DNA of 28,013 nt from Phil1 sp964612925 (GTDB lineage: Bacteria; Bacillota; Clostridia; Christensenellales; CAG-138). The notes beneath the pieces were generated by a model. That model was not told where the DNA came from. It saw only the letters and a program-made list of their open reading frames with translations, and did no database searches. Shown one piece after another: positions 7,365 to 14,062 of the stretch (position 1 is the first letter of the stretch; each line of letters begins with the position of its first letter). Location of the stretch: positions 1 to 28,013 of the forward strand of contig CAZTFU010000025.1 in NCBI GenBank assembly GCA_964612925.1. Reading direction: 5' to 3'. The position numbers were made by a program, and so were the translations under genes.

Positions 7365-8216
7365 TTACATATTATTACATATATATTTATAATAACCGTC
7401 AAGCCCGTCCGCTTGGCGGGGCCTAAGATAGCGGATATTCATGCCCTGCATGGCGTAAAGCAGTACCAACGCGCCCGGCACAATAACGTCATGCCGCTTT
7501 ATAAGAAGAGGATTTTTGCGCCGCTCTTCATCGCTCATGGAGCAAAGCCCTTGTGCCAGCTCCTCTATGCGTTCAAGCGTAAGCACGCTTTTGTCAACGG
7601 CATCGGCATCGTATTCCGTAAGGGAAAGCGAAAGCGCGCCGAGAGTGGTAATCGTGCCGCCCACGCCTACCCATTTGGGGATCCTTATCCGCGGGAAGAG
7701 GAACAACCCTTCACATCTTTTGAAAACGGCATTTCGCATTGATTCAAACGTACCGTCGGACTCGGCGGTGCATATATCCTTTGCACGCACGCAGCCTATG
7801 GGCGCACTGAATGCAAAGCCTTCCGTCACAAGCTGACATGACCCGCCGCCTATGTCGATAAGCCCCTCGTCCTCTTCAACACCCGCACCCAAGAGCGCGA
7901 ATTCGGCCTCCTCCTCGCCGCTCAATACGCGCACGGGCATTATCCGCTCAGCTTTTTCAAGAAACAGCTCCCTTGTGCCGAACCGAGCATCCCTTACGGC
8001 ACTCGTTGCGTAGGCAAACGGTTCCGCACCCTGCTCCGTAGCAAGGGCCTTTAACTGCTCAAGTGCGGCTATGCTCCGCTCGATTGAAGCATCGCTCAGC
8101 CGCTTTGTATTGATAAGCCCCTCCGCAAGGCGCGTTGTGATAAGCCGCCTCTCCCCGTTCGGCCCTAAGTAGCGGATGGAGTTGCTGCCGATGTCTATTG
8201 CCGCCCGTTTTGCCAT
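7365..8216 (-). CDS. Ppx/GppA-type phosphatase (exopolyphosphatase family)
   Basis: Members of this actin-fold ATPase family hydrolyse polyphosphate or (p)ppGpp. The 283-residue product begins AAIDIGSNSIRYL (phosphate-1 motif). It has ATSAVRDARF near residue 75 and GLIDIGGGSCQLV near residue 125 (phosphate-2), and a WVGVGGTITTLGAL stretch near residue 180. It is the short, single-module form (about 300 residues). The start at 8216 is chosen because GGAGG stands 7 bases before this ATG; an upstream in-frame start at 8261 would fall inside the terminator hairpin. It follows the divIC-type gene after a terminator, so it is probably expressed partly by read-through or from its own weak promoter. 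Confidence 0.88.
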   Translation of the reverse strand: MAKRAAIDIGSNSIRYLGPNGERRLITTRLAEGLINTKRLSDASIERSIAALEQLKALATEQGAEPFAYATSAVRDARFGTRELFLEKAERIMPVRVLSGEEEAEFALLGAGVEEDEGLIDIGGGSCQLVTEGFAFSAPIGCVRAKDICTAESDGTFESMRNAVFKRCEGLFLFPRIRIPKWVGVGGTITTLGALSLSLTEYDADAVDKSVLTLERIEELAQGLCSMSDEERRKNPLLIKRHDVIVPGALVLLYAMQGMNIRYLRPRQADGLDGYYKYICNNM

Positions 8217-8249
8217 ATAATTTCCTCCGTGTGTTGCGTTATAAATTCG

Positions 8250-8273
8250 AAAAGCAGTCAAAAGACTGCTTTT
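8250..8273 (-). terminator. Terminator after the divIC/ftsB-type gene
   Basis: A perfect 10-base-pair stem AAAAGCAGTC with GACTGCTTTT and an AAAA loop ends in TTTT on either strand. It begins 4 bases past the stop codon of the divIC/ftsB-type gene and lies 33 bases before the ATG of the ppx-type gene. It would reduce transcription into ppx. Confidence 0.8.
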
Positions 8274-8277
8274 ATAC

Positions 8278-8559
8278 TTATTCCGTTATGTCGAACTTGA
8301 TATCGTCCGGCAATACAAGCCCAAGCTTTTCACGCGCATACTGTACACGGTATTCATCGCTCTTTGCATATTCTATCATGTACTCAAGCCGCTGTTCCTC
8401 TGCCTGCAATGCGGCGTATTCGGCCTCAAGCTCGCTTTGCTCCGCGGCTATTTCGCCAAGCTTTGAATTTTGACCCAAGAATACGGCTACCGCGAATATA
8501 AGGCACAGCAACGTAAGCAACATTATAAACCTTGGCGTTGCCCTAAGTTTACGCTTCAC
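8278..8559 (-). CDS. Septum formation initiator, DivIC/FtsB family
   Basis: DivIC/FtsB proteins are small single-pass membrane proteins with an outside coiled coil that link early and late cell-division proteins. The 93-residue product has a basic N-terminus, one membrane helix (IMLLTLLCLIFAVAVFLGQ) and a coiled coil rich in Glu, Ala and Leu (about residues 36-66). It then has the typical YAKSDEYRVQYAREKLGLV ending. The GTG at 8559 is preferred because AGGCAGGT lies 7 bases upstream; an ATG at 8634 or 8583 would give a longer N-terminus without a ribosome binding site. Position after yabQ matches divIC in other Bacillota. Confidence 0.88.
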   Translation of the reverse strand: MKRKLRATPRFIMLLTLLCLIFAVAVFLGQNSKLGEIAAEQSELEAEYAALQAEEQRLEYMIEYAKSDEYRVQYAREKLGLVLPDDIKFDITE

Positions 8560-8654
8560 TTTGTTTACCTGCCTTTCGCCCATAATAAACACATTGGGGA
8601 CAACACCCCCATTTATACTATATTTATAATCCATATCGGCGCATATTTCAAGCC

Positions 8655-9011
8655 CTATTTTCCCTTTTTTGTCTTGTACCTGCCAATTCCGCCGCGCTTT
8701 AGCTTTTTTGCCATATATCGCCTTATCCGCGAACCGACAAGATGCATGGGGAAACGGCAGTAAAGCACTATCCCCGCCACCACTATCAGTATGGAATAAA
8801 GCCTTATTCGCCCCTCGTTTGAATAAAGCAACATAAGCGCCGTCAAAACGAGCGCGATAATATAAAACAGCACATCAAGCAGTGCGGAAAGGATGCCGCC
8901 CCGCTTCAGTATTAACTGCAAACACTCGAACACATCGTATGTAAGCCCTATAAGCGTGCCGCAATAGAGCGAAACAAGGCATATGCGTATTTCCTCGGCC
9001 GCATAAAGCAT
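8655..9011 (-). CDS. yabQ: YabQ-family spore cortex protein
   Basis: YabQ is a membrane protein of the mother cell needed for spore cortex formation in Bacillus. The 118-residue product has about three hydrophobic helices (CLVSLYCGTLIGLTYDVFE; ALLDVLFYIIALVLTALML; LYSILIVVAGIVLYCRF) and a basic tail, as the family does. The start overlaps the yabP stop by one base (TGATG), so the two are translated together. The presence of yabP-yabQ marks the organism as a spore former or a recent descendant. Sigma-E control is known for the family, but I could not find a convincing sigma-E promoter here. Confidence 0.88.
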   Translation of the reverse strand: MLYAAEEIRICLVSLYCGTLIGLTYDVFECLQLILKRGGILSALLDVLFYIIALVLTALMLLYSNEGRIRLYSILIVVAGIVLYCRFPMHLVGSRIRRYMAKKLKRGGIGRYKTKKGK

Positions 9012-9304
9012 CAGCGAAACATTCTTGAAAAAAGCGACCCTCTTTGGGCTTCGCTTTCGCTGTATTCGAGTGCGATTATTTCACCCTCTATTATAACCTG
9101 ACCGTCGTCAAGGCTGAGCTTTGTCATATGGAGCGAATTGCCCTCTATGCGCATTTGCCCCGCATCGGTAAGCAGTTCTATTTCGGTATCGTTAAAACAA
9201 TCAACGTCCTTAACACCGCTTATGCTCATAAGCTCCCTGCCCTCGATGTGTACGCTGTGCGTGCGTATGCGCGCACTTGTGCCGTCACCCAATACTCTGT
9301 CCAT
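9011..9304 (-). CDS. yabP: YabP-family sporulation protein
   Basis: YabP/YqfC-family proteins are small beta-rich proteins made in the mother cell during sporulation. The 97-residue product has the family signature HSVHIEGRELMSISGVKDVD near residue 17, the F-N-D-T-E-I-E-L-L-T stretch, and GNSLHMTKLSLDDGQVIIEG toward the C-terminus. AGGAGG lies 6 bases before the ATG. It is the first gene of yabP-yabQ-divIC and is divergent from rho. The usual companion RNA-binding gene upstream (yabO type) is not here because rho lies there. Confidence 0.9.
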   Translation of the reverse strand: MDRVLGDGTSARIRTHSVHIEGRELMSISGVKDVDCFNDTEIELLTDAGQMRIEGNSLHMTKLSLDDGQVIIEGEIIALEYSESEAQRGSLFSRMFR

Positions 9305-9386
9305 GGCGTTCCTCCTAATGTGTAAATCTAAAAGAACATATGCATGGGCGTACTAAAAAATACATAAAATATTCATTAAAGTGCGC

Positions 9387-9416
9387 TTGACAAGTGCATA
9401 TATTTAACGTTATTAT
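9387..9416 (+). promoter_or_regulatory. Promoter of rho
   Basis: A perfect TTGACA (9387-9392) and TATTAT (9411-9416) are separated by 18 bases. Transcription would start near 9423 and give a leader of about 150 bases before the TTG start codon, long enough for the folded elements described next. Confidence 0.75.
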
Positions 9417-9438
9417 GATATTGTTGGTAGTTAAGCGG

Positions 9439-9555
9439 ATGAGTAGGCCGCATATTCATGTTTTAATTCCAATAATTTGGGCATAATACTGATAAATGAA
9501 CCGATGTATACCCGACCATACGGCCTAATCATTTAACAATGATTCTTTTTGCGTT
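9439..9555 (+). promoter_or_regulatory. Structured rho leader with mutually exclusive stems (attenuator candidate)
   Basis: Bases 9439-9453 pair with 9518-9532 at 13 of 15 positions, including the unbroken TAGGCCG/CGGCCTA helix. An inner helix is possible between 9479-9485 and 9507-9513. The 3' arm overlaps a second hairpin, AATCATT-TAAC-AATGATT (9527-9544). That hairpin is followed by CTTTTTGCGTTTTT, the form of an intrinsic terminator. The two stems cannot form together, which is the layout of an attenuator. The second stem is AT-rich with a single G-C pair, so it would be a weak terminator. Autoregulation of rho is known in other bacteria; the mechanism here is inferred. Confidence 0.55.
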
Positions 9556-9573
9556 TTTGAAAGGAGCACAGTT

Positions 9574-11715
9574 TTGACAAGAGATCAGCTTTTGGAAAAG
9601 TCCTTGGGTGACCTTAGAGAGATAGCCAAGCTTCAAGGTGTTAAATCCATTACACGTTACCGCAAGAGCGAACTTGTGGATATTATTATGAACGGCGGTG
9701 CAAAGCCCGCCCCCGCCACCGCAAAGGCCGCAAGTGCAAAGGCCGCAAGTGCAAAAGCCGCGAGCGCACCAAAGGAAGCACCCTCAACGCCCACGGCGGC
9801 GGCAAAGCCGCAACAGAGTGCGGCTAAGAGTGAACCGACTCCCACGAGCGCACCGCAAAGCGAGGCGGAAAGTGCACCCGATAAGAATACAAGGGCTCAG
9901 CAATCTAAGTCCACACCCGCGCCGCAGAGTGCGGCGGATGCACCCTATGAACAGCCGCAGCAGCCGCGCCAACAGCAGCGACAGCAGAATTATCAGCAAC
10001 AGCAATACCGTCAACAGCGGCAGGATTATCAGCAGCAGGGCGGATACAATCGCCGCTACACAAATCCCAATGCCTATCAGGAGCCGCGCCAGCAGCAGCG
10101 TCAGCAGAATTATCAGCAGAATTACAACGGCGGCAACAATCAGCAGCGCTATAACAACCAAGGCTATGATTCCCGCCAGTACCGTCAGCAGGATAATTAT
10201 CCTCAGCAACCCCAATACCGTGCGCAGGACAATTACCGCGCACAGGATAATTATCGCGCACAGGACAATTACCGCACGCAGGATAATTACCGCGGGCAGG
10301 ACAGTTATCCCCTGCCCAACAATCAGGGCTATGACCCGCGCCAGTATCGCCAGCAGGATAATTATCCTCAGCAGCCCCAATACCGTGCGCAGGACAATTA
10401 CGGCACCCAGAATGCCTATCCCCAGATGATGGATATGCATGAGGATGTTTTCCGCACACCCAAGCAGGATCCCTATTATGCCAAGGAGTACACACCCGCA
10501 TCCACACCCGTGCAGGCACCGAGCGTTTCCGACATGCTTGAAAGCAGTGCATGCGGCGATTGTGAGGGCGTGCTTGAGGTGCTTCCCGACGGATACGGCT
10601 TTTTGAGGAGCGAAAACTATCTGCCGGGCACACACGACGTGTACGTTTCCGTTGCGCAGATCCGCCGTTTTGCACTTAAAACGGGCGATATGGTAACGGG
10701 CAAGACCAGACCTTCAAAGGAAGGGGAAAGGTTCCTTGCACTGCTTTACATAACCGCCATAAACGGAGACGAGCCCGAAAAGGTGCAGCAGCGCAGATCC
10801 TTTGACGAACTTGTACCCATATTCCCCGATGAAAGGCTTACCCTTGAATCAAAGGGACTCGGTACCGACCAGAACCTTGCAATAAGGCTTATCGACCTTA
10901 TAGCACCCATAGGCAAGGGTCAGCGCGGACTTATAGTAAGCCAGCCCAAATCGGGCAAGACCACACTGCTCAAGAATATTGCCCACGGCATATCCACAAA
11001 CTACCCGGATGTTCATCTTATAGTTCTGCTTATAGACGAGCGCCCCGAGGAGGTTACGGACATGAAACGCTCCATTCGGGGAGAGGTGCTTTATTCAACG
11101 TTTGACGAACTGCCCGAACACCATACCCGCGTTGCCGAGATGACGCAGGAGCGCGCAATGCGCCTTGTTGAGCAGGGTAAGGATGTTGTGGTTCTGCTTG
11201 ACTCCATAACGCGACTTGCCCGCGCATACAATCTTACCATTCCCGCAACGGGCCGCACGCTTTCGGGTGGTATGGACCCTGGAGCGTTGCATAAGCCCAA
11301 GCGTTTCTTCGGTGCGGCAAGAAATATAGAAAACGGCGGCAGCCTTACCATAATCGCAACCGCGCTTATAGAGACGGGCAGCAGGATGGACGATATAGTT
11401 TACGAGGAATTCAAGGGTACGGGCAACATGGAAATACACCTTGACAGAAAGATGAGCGAAAAGCGCATATTCCCCGCAATAGACATTTACAAGTCCGGCA
11501 CGAGGAAGGAGGAACTTCTCCTTAACAAGCAGGAGCAGGAGGCCGTGTTCAACATGCGCCGCACGCTCTTGAGCGGCAATCCGTCCGAGGCTACGGAACA
11601 GCTTATAGCCATGATGGAGCGCAGTGAAACCAATGCCGAATTCATAAACCGCCTGAACAATATGAGCAAGGCCTATGAGCGGGACGGTTTTTCCGCAGGC
11701 AAGCGAATAAACTAA
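9574..11715 (+). CDS. rho: Transcription termination factor Rho with large Q/N/Y-rich insertion
   Basis: Rho is the hexameric RNA-dependent ATPase that ends transcription of untranslated RNA. The 713-residue protein is far longer than the usual 420-450. Domains in order: Rho_N helical domain (1-40), an Ala/Pro/Ser linker (41-123), a Q/N/Y/R-rich low-complexity region (124-285), a cold-shock-like RNA-binding domain (about 331-398), and the ATPase core. The core has Walker A QPKSGKTTLL (457-466), Walker B DVVVLLDSITRLARAYN (537-553), and the conserved G-A-L-H-K-P-K-R-F-F-G-A-A-R stretch (570-583). All core motifs look intact, so it should be active. The start codon is TTG, supported by AAAGGAGC 6 bases upstream. 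The insertion contains tandem RAQDNY repeats and a 28-residue duplication. Confidence 0.97.
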   Translation: MTRDQLLEKSLGDLREIAKLQGVKSITRYRKSELVDIIMNGGAKPAPATAKAASAKAASAKAASAPKEAPSTPTAAAKPQQSAAKSEPTPTSAPQSEAESAPDKNTRAQQSKSTPAPQSAADAPYEQPQQPRQQQRQQNYQQQQYRQQRQDYQQQGGYNRRYTNPNAYQEPRQQQRQQNYQQNYNGGNNQQRYNNQGYDSRQYRQQDNYPQQPQYRAQDNYRAQDNYRAQDNYRTQDNYRGQDSYPLPNNQGYDPRQYRQQDNYPQQPQYRAQDNYGTQNAYPQMMDMHEDVFRTPKQDPYYAKEYTPASTPVQAPSVSDMLESSACGDCEGVLEVLPDGYGFLRSENYLPGTHDVYVSVAQIRRFALKTGDMVTGKTRPSKEGERFLALLYITAINGDEPEKVQQRRSFDELVPIFPDERLTLESKGLGTDQNLAIRLIDLIAPIGKGQRGLIVSQPKSGKTTLLKNIAHGISTNYPDVHLIVLLIDERPEEVTDMKRSIRGEVLYSTFDELPEHHTRVAEMTQERAMRLVEQGKDVVVLLDSITRLARAYNLTIPATGRTLSGGMDPGALHKPKRFFGAARNIENGGSLTIIATALIETGSRMDDIVYEEFKGTGNMEIHLDRKMSEKRIFPAIDIYKSGTRKEELLLNKQEQEAVFNMRRTLLSGNPSEATEQLIAMMERSETNAEFINRLNNMSKAYERDGFSAGKRIN
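9943..10428 (+). repeat. Repeats encoding the prion-like region of Rho
   Basis: Residues 124-285 of Rho are almost only Gln, Asn, Tyr, Arg, Asp, Pro and Gly. Residues 216-245 hold five RxQD(N/S)Y hexapeptides in tandem. Residues 194-221 recur as 249-276 with one change (Ser to Pro), so DNA 10153-10236 and 10318-10401 are a direct duplication. PRQQQRQQNYQQ occurs twice, near 131 and 171. The reading frame is open throughout. Confidence 0.9.
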
Positions 11716-11726
11716 GCTTAGAGTAT

Positions 11727-11755
11727 CGAAAAAGTGGCAGATTGCCACTTTTTCG
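11727..11755 (+). terminator. Terminator of rho
   Basis: A perfect 13-base-pair stem, CGAAAAAGTGGCA with TGCCACTTTTTCG, closes a GAT loop, 12 bases after the rho stop codon. The T run lies in the 3' arm. The matching A run in the 5' arm would also let it act on minus-strand transcripts from udk. Confidence 0.8.
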
Positions 11756-11763
11756 AGTTTTCT

Positions 11764-11892
11764 CGAGTTTTGCCTCTCACATTCGTTCACGGGCGGCAAA
11801 ACTCGCAAAGTACGAAAACCTATGGGTTTTCATCCGTTTTGACGCACATGTCGTCAAAGCCGGAATTGAATTAAGGGGCTGTTGCCCCTTAA
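11764..11892. ncRNA. Array of four more hairpins between rho and udk
   Basis: After the rho terminator come four perfect or near-perfect stem-loops. The first is CGAGTTTTGCC with GGCAAAACTCG (11764-11774 / 11795-11805). The second is GAAAACC-TATG-GGTTTTC (11814-11831). The third is TTTGACG with CGTCAAA (11838-11858). The fourth is TTAAGGGGC-TGTT-GCCCCTTAA (11871-11892), followed by CAACCCCATTTTTT. No reading frame is likely. The row could be stacked terminators for the two converging genes, a 3' end protecting structure, or a dispersed element; it resembles none of the other repeats in this window. The ncRNA type is a label for the structure, not proof of a transcript. Confidence 0.4.
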
Positions 11893-11974
11893 CAACCCCA
11901 TTTTTTGACAGACCGAAGCTTGGCACTTTATGCACGGAGCTTGTTTTATGTTTTATAATCGCCTGTTTTGTTGC

Positions 11975-12601
11975 TTATTCCCTGTTTGAATTGACGTGTG
12001 CGTTTATGCGCTCGATAAGCATGTTGACCGCGACCATGTTGTGGCCGCCCTCGGGCACGATTATGTTCGCGTGGCGCTTTGAGGGTTCAACATACATTTC
12101 GTGCATGGGCTTGACCGTGGTAAGGTATTGCTCCACCACGCTTTCAAGACTGCGCTTTCTTTCCTTCACGTCGCGCATTATGCGGCGAAGTATGCGCACA
12201 TCCGCATCGGTATCGACGAATATTTTTATGTCGAGAAGATTGCGTATGCGCTCGTCGCTAAGCAACAATATGCCTTCAAGCAATATAACGGGTGCGCTTT
12301 TTATTACCACCGTTTTGTTTGATCGATTATGTACCGTGTAATCGTATACGGGACAACAGATATCCTCTCCGCGTTTAAGCTTTTTGATATCCTCAAGAAA
12401 AAGCTCGGTATCGAATGCATCGGGACAGTCGTAGTTTATGCGCGAACGCTCCTCATATGTAAGCTCGTCATGCGCCTTATAATAATTATCGTAGTACACA
12501 ACGGAAACATCCTTGCCGAAGCGTTCACTCAGCAGGCGCGTTATGGTCGTTTTGCCCGAACCCGTGCCGCCGGCTATACCTATTGCCATTATTTCATTCA
12601 T
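11975..12601 (-). CDS. udk: Uridine kinase
   Basis: Uridine/cytidine kinase phosphorylates uridine and cytidine to UMP and CMP in pyrimidine salvage, in the cytoplasm. The 208-residue protein has the P-loop GGTGSGKTT (11-19) and the VVYYDNYYK stretch near residue 34. It also has YDCPDAFDTELF near 57, the Y-D-Y-T-V-H-N-R-S nucleoside-binding region near 86, and RRIMRDVKERKRS near 138. Length is normal. GGGAGGT lies 7 bases before the ATG. It stands as a single gene converging on rho, with its 3' end reading into the hairpin array. Confidence 0.95.
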   Translation of the reverse strand: MNEIMAIGIAGGTGSGKTTITRLLSERFGKDVSVVYYDNYYKAHDELTYEERSRINYDCPDAFDTELFLEDIKKLKRGEDICCPVYDYTVHNRSNKTVVIKSAPVILLEGILLLSDERIRNLLDIKIFVDTDADVRILRRIMRDVKERKRSLESVVEQYLTTVKPMHEMYVEPSKRHANIIVPEGGHNMVAVNMLIERINAHVNSNRE

Positions 12602-12684
12602 GGTTGATACCTCCCATTTTTCAATGCGCTTTGCATTATTCTACCATATTTGCAAGCGCGGTGCTTATAAAACGAGGATTTTGT

Positions 12685-14061
12685 CTATTTCTTTTTTCTG
12701 CCCGCCTTCAGCATGAATATAAGCAGTAGCGCAAGGTATATCAATGCAAGAACAAGCGTTATAAGCACCGCGGCGTCGCTTTTCGGCGCAAAGCTTATAA
12801 GCAGCAGCATCGGTATTCCGAAAAGGATGCCGAAGGAACTGCCCGTTATAAGGTTGTTTGAAGCGGGGGTCTTGAGTTCGGGATCTATCTCCCTCAAAAG
12901 CAGTACGCCTGAGCTTATCGTGCCCGTGAGCATACCGTACATTGAAAGGAATCCTTCATATACATAATTGGGATACAGCCTGCGGCAAAGGTAAATAAGA
13001 TACACAAACGTTACCACGCCGCCTGCTATCGCCATGAGTATAAACGGTACCCAGTTGCCCGAAAGGTCGCTTATGTCAATGCTTGCAATGCCCGCAACAA
13101 TCATAAAATCAAATGCAACGCCCGATATACGGCTTAAAAGATAGTTGTTCTGGTATTGCCTGTGCATAATGTGCGTCTTTTTCAGTCCCTTGAAAAGCAT
13201 ACGGCACAGCGTTGCGATAAGCGAACCCACAATGAAGTTAAAGCCCCAAAGCAGTGTGCTCACCGTTGCGGCAAGGCCGGGGGCAACAGCCTCAAGCAGT
13301 GCAACTATGCCCTTTGTAAGCAGGTAGGACAAAAAGTATACTATTGCAACAAGTGCGCACTGCATGCTCAGCTTGTCTGCGGATTCGGAAATGGGTATTT
13401 CGCCCTTGTCTTGGAAAAAGTCCACGGTAAGGGACTGATCCTCGCCCTCACCGTCGCCCTTTTTGGCTATTACGCCGCGCTTTTTCAGCACGTTAAGGTG
13501 AATTACGCCCACCACACATGCGCAAAGATAGCCCGCCGCCGCAAGCGACAGTCCAAAACTGCGCCCGCCTTCAAACCCGAGTGCCTGATATGTTGTGCCG
13601 ACGTTATTCGCCTGCCCCGGCCCCTGACCGTATGCCATGGGCAGCAGAATGCCGCTTGCCTTGAAAAGATCGGGCATTATGGTGTACGCAAGCAGCAACG
13701 AAATGATAAGCCCGACCACGGCCTGCACAAGATATGTGCTTACTATAAGTGCGCCGTTCTTTGCGGCCAAAAGAGTGCCCTCGCCGTGCTGATCCTCGGG
13801 TCTTCTCAGCGCAAGGGCGATAAAGCCGAGCGCTATTGCGTGATACGTTATGGTTTCAAGAAAATCCGCGTCTATCGGAATGATGTTAAGACTTTTCAGC
13901 AGCAAAAGCAAAAAGCCCGCAAGCACCGCCGTCGGCATAAGCGTGCCGCGTATAAAACTCACCTTTCTTCGCAAAATGTTTGCGATAAGTATCAATGCGG
14001 CTATTATGCCGAATTGAATTATGGGATTCCACAGTGCCGTGTTTGCCGCCGAATAATCCAT
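12685..14061 (-). CDS. GltS-type sodium:glutamate symporter family transporter
   Basis: The 458-residue membrane protein has ten or more hydrophobic helices and the central loop motif of the GltS family (MAYGQGPGQANNVG near residue 155), followed by GFEGGRSFGLSLAAAGYL. A second-half motif MYGMLTGTISSGVLLLRE agrees with the inverted-repeat fold of the family. A charged cytoplasmic segment (about 205-235) divides the halves. E. coli GltS is 401 residues, so this form is longer, and the substrate cannot be fixed from sequence. The ATG at 14061 is chosen over one 7 codons upstream because AGGCAGG lies 8 bases before it and the overlap with the preceding gene disappears; one base separates it from that stop codon, so the two form an operon. 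Confidence 0.85.
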   Translation of the reverse strand: MDYSAANTALWNPIIQFGIIAALILIANILRRKVSFIRGTLMPTAVLAGFLLLLLKSLNIIPIDADFLETITYHAIALGFIALALRRPEDQHGEGTLLAAKNGALIVSTYLVQAVVGLIISLLLAYTIMPDLFKASGILLPMAYGQGPGQANNVGTTYQALGFEGGRSFGLSLAAAGYLCACVVGVIHLNVLKKRGVIAKKGDGEGEDQSLTVDFFQDKGEIPISESADKLSMQCALVAIVYFLSYLLTKGIVALLEAVAPGLAATVSTLLWGFNFIVGSLIATLCRMLFKGLKKTHIMHRQYQNNYLLSRISGVAFDFMIVAGIASIDISDLSGNWVPFILMAIAGGVVTFVYLIYLCRRLYPNYVYEGFLSMYGMLTGTISSGVLLLREIDPELKTPASNNLITGSSFGILFGIPMLLLISFAPKSDAAVLITLVLALIYLALLLIFMLKAGRKKK

Positions 14062-14062
14062 G

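Noticed and set aside
9943..10428. CRISPR-like array of short repeats
   Set aside because: The repeats follow codon periodicity inside an open rho frame, there are no unique spacers of equal length, and no cas genes are near.
9784..10635. Long antisense frame in rho, rich in Ile, Leu and Val
   Set aside because: It is the complement of the Q/N/Y codon repeats; the hydrophobic look is an artefact.
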